Assembly (NCBI GenBank): GCA_037446115.1
Contig: JBBIJF010000018.1
Coordinates: 30,150-94,149, forward strand
Source of the DNA: JANWXD01 sp037446115
GTDB lineage: Bacteria > Acidobacteriota > Terriglobia > Bryobacterales > Bryobacteraceae
Direction: 5' to 3'
DNA: 64,000 bases
The notes under the pieces: generated by a model
What the model was told of the DNA's origin: nothing
Database searches by the model: none
Seen by the model: the letters and a program-made list of their open reading frames with translations, nothing else
Position numbers and translations under genes: made by a program
Part shown: piece by piece, positions 35,015-42,915 of the stretch
How the letters are laid out: the number at the start of each line of letters is the position of its first letter
How positions within the stretch are numbered: the first letter of the stretch is position 1

Positions 35015-35905
35015 TCAACTCCTCAAGGCTTCCGAGAGGCGGCCCCCGGCCTCGGTAAGGCGGCGGAGAGCTTCGTCGCGGGGAAGCTTGAGCCGGGCCA
35101 TGAGGATCGCCACCTTGACGTCGCCTCGGGCCTCATCGAGCAACCGGGCGGCCTCTGCCGCCTCGACACTCGCGAACTGCCGGATGATCCTGCGGGCGCG
35201 CTCGATGAGCTTGGTGTTCTTGGTTTGGACGTTCACCATCAGGTTACCGTAGACATGTCCCAAGCGGATCATGACGGCGGTCGAAATCATGTTGAGGACG
35301 AGTTTGGCGGCCGTGCCCGCCTTCATGCGCGTGGAGCCCGCGATAATTTCGGGGCCTGTGAGCGGAACGATGGCGATATCCACCTGCCGCGCCAGTTGCG
35401 ACTCAGGGTTCGCGGTCAGGCCCACTGTTACGGTTCCGAGCCGGCGTGCGGCGGCAACGGCGCCGAGCACGTAAGGAGTGCGGCCGCTGGCTGAAACGGC
35501 CACGAGAACGTCGCCCACTGTGAAGCCGCGATCGAGCAGGTCGCGTTCGCCGGCCGCCGCGTCATCTTCACTGGCCTCCGTGGCCCGGGCAAGGGCCTTT
35601 TCTCCGCCCGCGATCACGGCCTGGACAAGATCGGGGGAAACACCGAAGGTAGGGGGGCACTCGGCTGCATCCAAGGCCGCGAGGCGGCCGCTGGTGCCGG
35701 CGCCGATATAGAACAGCCTTCCGCCACGGCGAAGCGCCGACTCGATCGCTTCGACGGCGCGCGCAATATTGGGGATCTCGGCTGCCACCGCCGGCGGGAC
35801 CTTGTGGTCTTCGTCGTTGATGATTCGAAGGATCTGCTCGACAGGCAGAGCGTCTATAGCGCGGGAGGCGGGGTTGGTCTGTTCGGTGACGAGTTCGTCG
35901 GGCAT
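35015..35905 (-). CDS. murQ: N-acetylmuramic acid 6-phosphate etherase
   Basis: 296 residues from the ATG at 35905, chosen because MPDELVTEQTNPAS matches the start of known MurQ proteins; an in-frame GTG at 35953 would add 16 residues. It is a SIS-fold protein with YIGAGTSGRLAALDAAECPPT (read in two parts) and the catalytic-type Glu and the AGEKAL and GSTRMKAGTAAK motifs. It cleaves the lactyl ether of MurNAc-6-phosphate to give GlcNAc-6-phosphate in cell-wall recycling. It lies directly before murA. A pair of strong palindromes lies about 170-200 bases upstream. Confidence 0.95.
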   Translation of the reverse strand: MPDELVTEQTNPASRAIDALPVEQILRIINDEDHKVPPAVAAEIPNIARAVEAIESALRRGGRLFYIGAGTSGRLAALDAAECPPTFGVSPDLVQAVIAGGEKALARATEASEDDAAAGERDLLDRGFTVGDVLVAVSASGRTPYVLGAVAAARRLGTVTVGLTANPESQLARQVDIAIVPLTGPEIIAGSTRMKAGTAAKLVLNMISTAVMIRLGHVYGNLMVNVQTKNTKLIERARRIIRQFASVEAAEAARLLDEARGDVKVAILMARLKLPRDEALRRLTEAGGRLSEALRS

Positions 35906-36070
35906 GCGCCACAGCAGCACATGCTCGGCCTGCAACCGCCGGGCATGGGCCACTCCTTAATGTAATCAGAAACCAACGTGCTCGGGGATGTGCACCCGCG
36001 AGGCAGCGGCGCGTGGCGGTTCCATTGGCGGGGTCCGGACCGGCTTGAGGCCGGCTAGTGGCGCGCACTT

Positions 36071-36104
36071 AAGTACTAGTACAATTCAAACAATACTAGT
36101 ACTT
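36071..36104. repeat. Two identical palindromes in mirrored arrangement, operator-like
   Basis: AAGTACTAGTA and its perfect reverse complement TACTAGTACTT flank a 12-base AT-rich spacer; each arm also contains the palindrome TACTAGTA. The site lies in the 373-base gap between murQ and the PEP-CTERM gene, which holds this site, the promoter at 36217 and otherwise nothing I can name. It looks like a binding site for a dimeric regulator acting on one or both neighbours. Confidence 0.55.
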
Positions 36105-36216
36105 TAGTTTCGAATCCTGGCGGTCAAAGGTATAAGCAGAATGTAATCAACGGATTGCGATGATGAGTTCCGCGTGTCCACTCCCACATCCCCCCACTTT
36201 TAACGCTAATAAAGTG

Positions 36217-36245
36217 TTGACCCGAATGAGGGGTTAGGTTATCAT
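36217..36245 (+). promoter_or_regulatory. Predicted sigma-70 promoter of the PEP-CTERM gene
   Basis: TTGACC and TATCAT are separated by 17 bases. Transcription would start near 36252, placing the start codon at 36279 behind a GGAGG ribosome site and ruling out the in-frame TTG and ATG at 36249-36254 as starts. Confidence 0.7.
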
Positions 36246-36278
36246 CAGTTGATGTCTGAAGACGGAGGCAGACAAGAC

Positions 36279-36902
36279 ATGAAGAAGATTATTTTGGGAA
36301 TCGCGGTTGTTCTGACTCTGATGGTGGGAACTGCGGCAGCCACGCCGGTTTGTACGAGCGGGGCGGACGTATTAACGCTGGGCACGTGCCAGTTCGGAGG
36401 GCTCACCTTCAGCGGATGGGGCGTTGCTGGCGCGGGGTTGACGAGTGTGACTGTCTTTTTCGGACAGAACAGCAACACGTCGGGTAGCACGGTGTTCGTC
36501 AACTTCCAAGTAACACACATACCGAGTCCCGTCTCGGCAGCGGACATCCTGCTCTCATACGCGGTTTCAGGCGGGCTGATCGGAGTAGACCTGTTTTTGG
36601 GTACACACGTGGCTCCGGTGACGATCATTGAGAACGTGTGCGCCGTGCCGTTTGTGCAAGGGTCCTGCCCGTCCGGGAACCTCCTGGCGAGCTACGCAGT
36701 CAACTCAAGCAATCCCACCAACGCGGCCTTTTTTGCGCCGCATCAGACCATTTACATCGTAAAAGACATCCAGCTGGGCCCTGGGGCGTCAATCAGCGAC
36801 TTCACCAACAGCCATCACGTTCCGGAACCTCTGACTCTTTCCTTGACGGGTCTAGGTCTGCTGGCGGCGGGCTGGCTTGGACGCCGCCGCGTCCGCGGGT
36901 AG
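36279..36902 (+). CDS. PEP-CTERM sorting domain protein
   Basis: 207 residues from the ATG at 36279 (GGAGG 10 bases upstream). It has a Sec signal peptide (MKKIILG... to about residue 23, ending TAAATP), a secreted middle part of about 155 residues rich in Ser, Thr, Gly and Val with four cysteines near its ends, and a C-terminal sorting signal: VPEP, a hydrophobic helix (LTLSLTGLGLLAAGW) and basic LGRRRVRG. Exosortase should cut and anchor or release it, often with exopolysaccharide. Base composition is less GC-rich than its neighbours. No exosortase gene lies in the window. Its own promoter and terminator make it a single-gene unit. Confidence 0.88.
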   Translation: MKKIILGIAVVLTLMVGTAAATPVCTSGADVLTLGTCQFGGLTFSGWGVAGAGLTSVTVFFGQNSNTSGSTVFVNFQVTHIPSPVSAADILLSYAVSGGLIGVDLFLGTHVAPVTIIENVCAVPFVQGSCPSGNLLASYAVNSSNPTNAAFFAPHQTIYIVKDIQLGPGASISDFTNSHHVPEPLTLSLTGLGLLAAGWLGRRRVRG

Positions 36903-36930
36903 ACATCGCGAGATTCCACGACAGGCATTA

Positions 36931-36967
36931 AAAGCCGGGCGTAAAAACCCGGCTTTTTCTTTTCTTC
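36931..36967 (+). terminator. Rho-independent terminator after the PEP-CTERM gene
   Basis: AAAAGCCGGG and CCCGGCTTTT form a perfect 10-bp stem with an 8-base loop, followed by a T-rich run. It ends the single-gene PEP-CTERM transcript; because the arms begin with A and end with T it might also act weakly on the opposite strand. Confidence 0.9.
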
Positions 36968-37074
36968 GGAAGGAGGCCTTCGCGGGGCATGGCGCCGCCG
37001 CTCAGATGGGCTTCCAGCGGTTCGAGGCCGACACGATGCCCGTGGAGGTCAAAGAGGGGAACAATGGGGCGAGT

Positions 37075-37398
37075 TCAGGCCGAGAACGAGCTGCCGCAGC
37101 CGCAGGTCGAACGTACGTTGGGGTTGGTGAACTTGAAGCCTGAGCCTTCGATCGTTTCCACGTAATCCACCTCGGCTCCGTCAAGGTAGAGCATGCTGGC
37201 CTGGTCAATGAAGACTTTGAGCCCGTCGAAGTTGTAGACCTTGTCGAGCAGCCCAGGGTTGTTTTCGAATGCCATAGAGTAGGTAAAGCCGGAGCAGCCA
37301 CCTCCGACCACCGCGATGCGGAGTCCCGCAGGCTTGGGGTCCTGCGTCTCCATAATCTCCTTGACTTTGCCAATGGCTCGTTCGGTCAGTTGGATCAT
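37075..37398 (-). CDS. A-type iron-sulfur carrier protein (IscA/ErpA/SufA-like)
   Basis: 107 residues, the family length. The three cluster-ligand cysteines are present: Cys35 in GGCSGF, and Cys99 and Cys101 in STCGCGSSF. Proteins of this type accept Fe-S clusters from a scaffold and pass them to target enzymes. The gene is alone on the minus strand, divergent from the ECF sigma gene, and no isc or suf genes are near, so it is more likely the free-standing ErpA type, but sequence alone does not separate ErpA from SufA. Confidence 0.94.
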   Translation of the reverse strand: MIQLTERAIGKVKEIMETQDPKPAGLRIAVVGGGCSGFTYSMAFENNPGLLDKVYNFDGLKVFIDQASMLYLDGAEVDYVETIEGSGFKFTNPNVRSTCGCGSSFSA

Positions 37399-37542
37399 TG
37401 CCGTTCCCTCTGGTGGAATCTGTTCTACCCCTCATTGTAGCGGCTTGCTCCGGAGATTTCCAGCGGCGGCTCACCGAGGCGCGCACACCCACTGAGGGAG
37501 AGGCCCACATTTCGGGAGGAAGGCTGAGGGAGCGGATCTGCT

Positions 37543-38295
37543 ATGTTGGATGAGAAGCCGCCTGGAGATCCGCCCCAGGCGGCCTTCGGCCCGAAACCAC
37601 CGGAGTTTGCAGCGCGTCCCACTGCATGTATGGACGGGATGAGCGGTGCGCTCCCACTGGCGGTTTCCGGCGAGAGGATCCCGGTGAGGGCGAATGTGGA
37701 CCACCGCAATTCCGAAGAAGCCCACCTGGTGCGCCGCATCCAGCAGGGCGACGAGATGGCGTTCCGCGAGGTGGTCGAGCGCTACCAGAGCAAGGTCTTC
37801 TCGATCATCTACGGGATCCTGCGCAACCGGAACGACGCCGAAGACATCGCCCAGCAGGTTTTTGCCAAGATCTATTTCTCGATTCGGAGCTTCGACTTTC
37901 GCAGTTCCCTGCTGACGTGGATCTACAAGATCACCATCAACGAGTGCTACGACTACCTGCGGAAACGGCGAGTGCGCAAGCTGGTCTACGAGAGCGATTT
38001 TTCCGAGGAAGACGTCCTGCGACTCCGTAACTCGGAGGCGGCGATGGATCAGGGGCCTTCGGTGGAAGGCGACCTGGCGCGGCGGGACTACGTAGTGAAG
38101 CTGCTGGCGAAGCTGCCGGAAGAAGACCGGACGCTGATGCTGCTCAAGGAAGTGGAAGGCCACTCGGTTGAGGAGCTTGCACAGATGACGGGGTTGAATC
38201 AGAATACGATCAAGGTCAAGCTGTTCCGGGCGCGCCAGAAGCTGCTCAAGGCCGCTGAGAGGCTGGACCGGGCCCCCGGCGCGGCGCCGGCCTGA
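37543..38295 (+). CDS. ECF-type RNA polymerase sigma factor (RpoE-like)
   Basis: 250 residues. Sigma-70 region 2 is at about 65-130 (FREVVERYQSKVFSI, NDAEDIAQQVFAKIY) and region 4 at about 180-240 (LPEEDRTLMLLKEVEG, NTIKVKLFRARQKL). A Pro/Ala-rich N-terminal extension of about 50 residues precedes region 2; internal ATGs at about residues 30 and 33 are possible later starts. It is followed by a zinc-finger anti-sigma gene 56 bases later, the usual pairing, so it probably answers an envelope signal and controls its own operon. Confidence 0.92.
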   Translation: MLDEKPPGDPPQAAFGPKPPEFAARPTACMDGMSGALPLAVSGERIPVRANVDHRNSEEAHLVRRIQQGDEMAFREVVERYQSKVFSIIYGILRNRNDAEDIAQQVFAKIYFSIRSFDFRSSLLTWIYKITINECYDYLRKRRVRKLVYESDFSEEDVLRLRNSEAAMDQGPSVEGDLARRDYVVKLLAKLPEEDRTLMLLKEVEGHSVEELAQMTGLNQNTIKVKLFRARQKLLKAAERLDRAPGAAPA

Positions 38296-38351
38296 GGCGG
38301 CAGGCTTCCCAAGGCGGGCAATCAGATCCGCCGGGAAGAGAAAGAGGCACA

Positions 38352-38840
38352 ATGAGGGAAGAAGACGCGATGCACGGCGTGATCAGGGAACACCTGGAGG
38401 AGTATCTGGAAGGCGATCCCCGGCACAGAGTTCCCCCGGACTTCCATGCTCACCTTCGGGAGTGCCGGGACTGCCGGGTGATGGTCGGGCGCATGCAGGT
38501 GCAGGCCGATCTGGTGCGGGGTTTGCGGTGCCCGACAGAGGGACTGGATCCAGCGGTGGGGTTTTACGCGCGTGTGGCGATGCGAATTGAAGCCGAGCGC
38601 GCTGCGTCCTTCTGGAATGTGTTCTCCGACCCGGTGTTTGGCAAGGTGCTCGTATTCGCCTCGCTGGCGGCCTTTGTGTTGCTGGGCGGATACCTGATCT
38701 CGAGCGAGCGCAGCTACGCCCATCGGGATGCTCCGATGATGCTGATCGCCCAGGAGCCGCCCGAATATGAGCTGGTCGGCTCGGGCCCTGAGCAGGACCG
38801 GCAGGCCGTACTGGTTACGCTGGCCAGCTACGAGGAGTGA
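38352..38840 (+). CDS. Zinc-finger anti-sigma factor, membrane-bound
   Basis: 162 residues. The cytoplasmic N-terminal part has the anti-sigma zinc motif HAHLRECRDC (His34-x3-Cys38-x2-Cys41), a single transmembrane helix (about 98-116) and a periplasmic tail of about 45 residues. This is the ZAS layout: the protein should hold the ECF sigma factor of the preceding gene inactive until a periplasmic signal releases it. The next gene starts 4 bases later. The short periplasmic tail gives no hint of the signal. Confidence 0.85.
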   Translation: MREEDAMHGVIREHLEEYLEGDPRHRVPPDFHAHLRECRDCRVMVGRMQVQADLVRGLRCPTEGLDPAVGFYARVAMRIEAERAASFWNVFSDPVFGKVLVFASLAAFVLLGGYLISSERSYAHRDAPMMLIAQEPPEYELVGSGPEQDRQAVLVTLASYEE

Positions 38841-38844
38841 CCTC

Positions 38845-39219
38845 ATGGTCCCCCGATGCCCCTCCTGGCATAGCCCGCGCGTACTGCTCTCTCTGGTCCT
38901 GGTCTTTTTGTGCGGCATGATGGCCGGCGCGCTGCTGATGCGGTACGGCGTCCATGGTGTGCTGCACGGGCGCGAGCCGGCTCTCGACCCGAGACTCACG
39001 GTCGAGAACCTCCGCAGAGAGCTGGATCTGACTCCGAAGCAGGCCCAAGAGCTGAAGATCATTCTTGACGACTTTGTGATGTACGTCCAGAGCCTGCAGT
39101 CGCAAATGGACGAGCTGCGCGGCGCGGGCAAAGAGCGGATCCGCCGCATTCTCAACCCGGAACAACAACGGAAATTTGATCGCCTGCTGGGCCAGCTTCA
39201 GGCCCGCCAGCACCGCTGA
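38845..39219 (+). CDS. Spy/CpxP-like periplasmic protein, membrane-anchored
   Basis: 124 residues from the ATG at 38845, 4 bases after the anti-sigma gene. A hydrophobic N-terminal anchor (about 13-33) is followed by a helical region with LTPKQAQELKIIL and LNPEQQRKFDRLL, the LTxxQ-like repeats seen in CpxP, Spy and heavy-metal-sensor proteins of the periplasm. It probably senses or binds misfolded proteins or metals and could feed into the sigma/anti-sigma pair encoded upstream. Similarity is by pattern only, so the exact role is open. Confidence 0.72.
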   Translation: MVPRCPSWHSPRVLLSLVLVFLCGMMAGALLMRYGVHGVLHGREPALDPRLTVENLRRELDLTPKQAQELKIILDDFVMYVQSLQSQMDELRGAGKERIRRILNPEQQRKFDRLLGQLQARQHR

Positions 39220-39226
39220 AAGCGTT

Positions 39227-41533
39227 CTATCCCGTCTTCGCCATCAACTCTCGAATCCGCCCTTCTTCCTCTTTTGGCGGACGGTTGCGCAACGCCGCCT
39301 GAAGTTCCTGGCGTGCGGCGGCTTTGTCGCCTTTTTGGAGCAGCGCCATGGCATAGTGATAGCGGAAGGTGGGATTGTTGGGCTGCCTGGCGATCAGCTC
39401 ACGGTAGATGGCGATCGCATTGTCGCTCAGGTTCTTCTTGATGTAGATCCAGCCCAAGGTGTCGGAGACGTCGTCGGAGTTGGGCAGGCGCTGTTTGGCG
39501 CGCTGGGCATAAGTGAGCGCCAGATCGAGATCGCCTCCCATGTCGGCGATGACGTAGGCCAGGTTGTTCAAGGCGACCGGGCTGTCGGGTTCAAGCTTGA
39601 GGATCTGTTCGTAGGCCGCTTTGGCCTCGGCCACGCGTCCCGTGGCGTGAAGCAGCAGGGCGAGGGGGTAATGGAAATTCGGGTCGCGGGGACGGAGGTC
39701 CCGGGCCTGTTTGAACTGGTTCAACGCACCGTCGAGGTTGCCGAGGCGGCGGTAGACTTCACCGAGGCGGGCATGGTGCTCGGGGGAGCCCGGCTCCCGC
39801 GTCACGAGTCGCTCGTAGACCGGCGCTGCGGCGTCGTATTTCCCGGCGAGCACGAGCACATTGGCTTCCGCCAGCCAGAGGCGGGGTTCGTCCGGCAGGC
39901 GGCGTTGCTCCTGGCGGAGCATCCCGAGGGCTTGATCGAACCGCCGTTCTGCGGCGTAGGCCTCAATCATCCCCAGGAAGCAGTCCAGGTCCCCGGGTTG
40001 CCGGCGGTGACACTGCTCAAAGGCCTTTTGGGCGTCGGCGTAGCGCTGTGATTGGTACTCGATGCGACCGAGCTGAAGCAAAGCGTCCCGGGAGTTCGGA
40101 TAGACGCGTAACAGCTCGATGAGCTGCCGGCGGGCCTGGTCCCTGTCTCCGGACCCGGCCAAGGCCGCGGCGCGGATCAGCCCGGCCCCCAGATGGTTGG
40201 GCGCCCGCGTCAGGGTCTCGTTGGCCTGCTGCAGCGCGGGGGCCCATTCTTTCTTGTCCAGGTGGAGCTGGGCCAGGAGCAGGCGCGGGGGCAGATAGTC
40301 TGGCTGCAAGCGGACGGCTTCCCGCAACTGGTTCTGTGCCGCCTCGAGGTTGCCCTGGAGACGGTGGGCGCGGCCCAGATGGAAGCGCATGACCGCATTG
40401 TTGGGCGAGCGCGCCACGGCGGCCTGAAGTTCCTTGAGCGCCGCTTCGACGCGCTCCCTGCCGCCCAGGTCGAGCAGCACGGCCGCATGCAAAGCCTGGA
40501 GGTCCGCTTCGCCGGGGTGCTCTTTCATCAATTCGCTGAGATAGCGGGCGGCTTCCTCTCCGCGCCCCTGCGCGATCATGACCTCGGCGATCCGGCGCTG
40601 ATAGCTGAGTCTGTCTTTGCTCTGGCCCTTGCGCAGGCCTTCCCGGTAATAGGCCAAGGCCTTGTCGAAGTCGTTGACCCGGGCAAAAAAATCGCCGGCA
40701 TCGCGCCAGGCCTGGGGGAAATCGGCGGCCTGGGCGGTGAAGCGTTCCAAGACCTTGGCCGCTTCTTCTCTGCGCCCCACCGCAAAATAATGCTGTGCCA
40801 GTTCAATGTAGGGCTGGGGCTGTTTCGGATTATTGTCTAGCTTCAAGCGGCGGATGTGCTCGGCTTTGTCGGCCTGGTTGCGGCGGACATACTGCAAATA
40901 GAGCGCCTCGTAGATCGGCCCGTAATCTTTTTTGCGCGCGATCAGGTCCATGCCCAGTTTTTCGGCTTCCGCCAGCCGGTCGGCCTCTGCGAGTGTCTGG
41001 CACAGCGCCAGGATCAGATCGGGCTGATCGGGCTTGACGGCATTGGCGCGGGTGAAATAGTCCGTGGCGAGCTTCAGATCGCGGTCTCCCCAAGCCAGGT
41101 AGCCCATTAAACGGAGTCCGTCGTAGGAGTTCGGATTCCTGCGCAGCATCTGCTGTGCGAGATCTTTGATTTCTTCGTAGACCTGGCGAGGTCTGCGCCC
41201 GTCGGCCAGGTAGGCCATCACGTAGAGATCGGCCAGCCGGGCGCGGGCATCGTCGTTGTCGGGCTGCAACTCCACGGCTCGCCGGAATGCGGGAACCGCC
41301 TGCTGCCATTCGCCCGTCTTGAGGTAGGTCAAACCGAGGCGGTAATAAGCTTCTCCGTACCGGGCGTCTTTGCGCAGGGCGCTGCGGTACATGATGGAGG
41401 CTTCTTTGTACTTGCCGCGCTCGAAGTACTTGTTACCGGTCTCTACGTATCGCCGCTTGATCACGTCGGGGTCGCGCGTGCAGGCGACGCTCAGAAACAG
41501 CAGGGCTGTGCAGACCACAGCAGATGGCTTCAT
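39227..41533 (-). CDS. Large TPR-repeat lipoprotein, PrsT-like
   Basis: 768 residues. The signal ends LSVAC, so Cys18 is the likely lipidation site. The mature protein is made almost wholly of TPR repeats (about 18-20 copies, e.g. KYKEASIMYRSALRKDARYGEAYYRLG and AEAKAAYEQILKLEPDSPVALNNLAY read in segments). The size and build recall PrsT, the TPR lipoprotein of PEP-CTERM/exopolysaccharide systems, and a PEP-CTERM gene lies 2.3 kb away, but the usual prs genes are absent. It is last in a minus-strand run after a TolC-like gene and another TPR gene. A scaffolding role in the envelope is likely; the partner is unknown. Confidence 0.8.
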   Translation of the reverse strand: MKPSAVVCTALLFLSVACTRDPDVIKRRYVETGNKYFERGKYKEASIMYRSALRKDARYGEAYYRLGLTYLKTGEWQQAVPAFRRAVELQPDNDDARARLADLYVMAYLADGRRPRQVYEEIKDLAQQMLRRNPNSYDGLRLMGYLAWGDRDLKLATDYFTRANAVKPDQPDLILALCQTLAEADRLAEAEKLGMDLIARKKDYGPIYEALYLQYVRRNQADKAEHIRRLKLDNNPKQPQPYIELAQHYFAVGRREEAAKVLERFTAQAADFPQAWRDAGDFFARVNDFDKALAYYREGLRKGQSKDRLSYQRRIAEVMIAQGRGEEAARYLSELMKEHPGEADLQALHAAVLLDLGGRERVEAALKELQAAVARSPNNAVMRFHLGRAHRLQGNLEAAQNQLREAVRLQPDYLPPRLLLAQLHLDKKEWAPALQQANETLTRAPNHLGAGLIRAAALAGSGDRDQARRQLIELLRVYPNSRDALLQLGRIEYQSQRYADAQKAFEQCHRRQPGDLDCFLGMIEAYAAERRFDQALGMLRQEQRRLPDEPRLWLAEANVLVLAGKYDAAAPVYERLVTREPGSPEHHARLGEVYRRLGNLDGALNQFKQARDLRPRDPNFHYPLALLLHATGRVAEAKAAYEQILKLEPDSPVALNNLAYVIADMGGDLDLALTYAQRAKQRLPNSDDVSDTLGWIYIKKNLSDNAIAIYRELIARQPNNPTFRYHYAMALLQKGDKAAARQELQAALRNRPPKEEEGRIRELMAKTG

Positions 41534-41589
41534 CGCCTCGTCTCCGTCTCGGGTGTTTCCCTTTATGATAAATCGGCGGGCGGAGCGAT

Positions 41590-42873
41590 TTAGCGCATCA
41601 CGGCCAGCAGTTCACCGGTCTGGCGGAGCAGATCGAGCTGGGCGCGTTCCAGGGCATACTGGCTGTCGAAGAGCGCGATCCATTTTTCGTGCTCGGTGAA
41701 TCGTGCCTCCTCGACCTGGCGCAGCGAGGCGCGCCCCTCCTCCATCTGGGCCAGCAGCAGGGACAGCTGCGCTCGCGCGACTTCGAGATCCAGGCGGGCC
41801 ACCTCTCGTGCGGCCTGCGCTTCCCGAACCTGCTGCCACAGGCGCCGGGTTTCGACGACGATGCGCCGGCGCGAGCGTTCCAGTTCGATACGCAGGCGGG
41901 CTGCGTCGGCGGCCGCCTGGGCCTCCAGGGCCGAGCTGGCGGAACTGCGGAAGGCGGGGATTTGGAACGAAAAGCCGATCTGCCCGTTGTGCCGCTGGAA
42001 TTTGCGGAAGAAATCCTCGTAGTTGTTAAAGCGGCCGAGCACGGAATACTGCGCGACCAGATCCACGCGCGGCAGTCGCTCGGCTTGATGGGACCGGATT
42101 TCGTAGTTCTTGGCGCGCAGGGAAGCGTCAAGGCGGCGCAGTTCGAGACTGTGATCCAGCGCCGCTTGCACGGCCGCTTGTTCCGTGTCCGGCAGCGGCC
42201 AGGGTTTCCGATCCGCCGAGATCAGATCCAGCGGCTCATCCGGGTCCAACCCCAGGACGGTAGCTAGAAGACCGATCCGATAGGCGCGCTCGGCCTCGAG
42301 GGCAGCCAGACGCTGGCGCGCGCGGGCCAGACTGAGTTCGGCACGGCTGGCCTCGATGGGCAGTTCCCGGCCCTCGGAGACGCGGAGGCGCGTGATCTGG
42401 CCGGCTCGCTCGAGGCTTTCCACCTGGTGGCGGGCTGACTCGAGCAGTCGCGAGGCTCGTTCGGCTTCCAGGAAAAGCACCGCCGCCCGATGCGCCGCAT
42501 CCTCACGTTGCGCCGCCACGTCCAGCGCCGCTCCCCGGGCGGTTTCCCGCGCCTGATCCACCCGGAACTTTTGCGGCCGGTTGAAGACAAACTGCACAGC
42601 CTGGGCCTGGAAGATCGAGGGCGCGGAGCCCTCGATGCTGAGCGGGAAGCCGTTGCTGTAGGCCAGGCCACTGCCGCCGGCGATCTTCGGCAGGAACGGA
42701 TCCCGGGCCACTCGGACGGCTTCGCGGGCCTTGCGTTCCTCCAGGCCGGCGAGCAGCACGTCGGCGTTGCGTTCGACGGCGAGCGCAACAGCCTGCTCGA
42801 GGGTCAACGTCCGCGGCTGGGCTCCGGCGGCCCAAGCGGTCATGAGGAGAACCAGAGACAAGCGCTTTGACAT
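41590..42873 (-). CDS. TolC-family outer-membrane efflux protein
   Basis: 427 residues. Signal peptide (about 1-18, ending AAGAQP), then two copies of the outer-membrane efflux domain, each a long helical hairpin: LTLEQAVALAVERNADVL near residue 23 is the family's opening motif, and the second half begins near residue 215. It should form a trimeric channel for drug, metal or polymer export. No RND pump or membrane-fusion gene is beside it, so its inner-membrane partner is elsewhere or it serves the TPR proteins on either side. Confidence 0.88.
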   Translation of the reverse strand: MSKRLSLVLLMTAWAAGAQPRTLTLEQAVALAVERNADVLLAGLEERKAREAVRVARDPFLPKIAGGSGLAYSNGFPLSIEGSAPSIFQAQAVQFVFNRPQKFRVDQARETARGAALDVAAQREDAAHRAAVLFLEAERASRLLESARHQVESLERAGQITRLRVSEGRELPIEASRAELSLARARQRLAALEAERAYRIGLLATVLGLDPDEPLDLISADRKPWPLPDTEQAAVQAALDHSLELRRLDASLRAKNYEIRSHQAERLPRVDLVAQYSVLGRFNNYEDFFRKFQRHNGQIGFSFQIPAFRSSASSALEAQAAADAARLRIELERSRRRIVVETRRLWQQVREAQAAREVARLDLEVARAQLSLLLAQMEEGRASLRQVEEARFTEHEKWIALFDSQYALERAQLDLLRQTGELLAVMR

Positions 42874-42915
42874 ACTCCGATTGTGGACCGGAAACGGGCG
42901 AGCGGGGCAAGCCGG

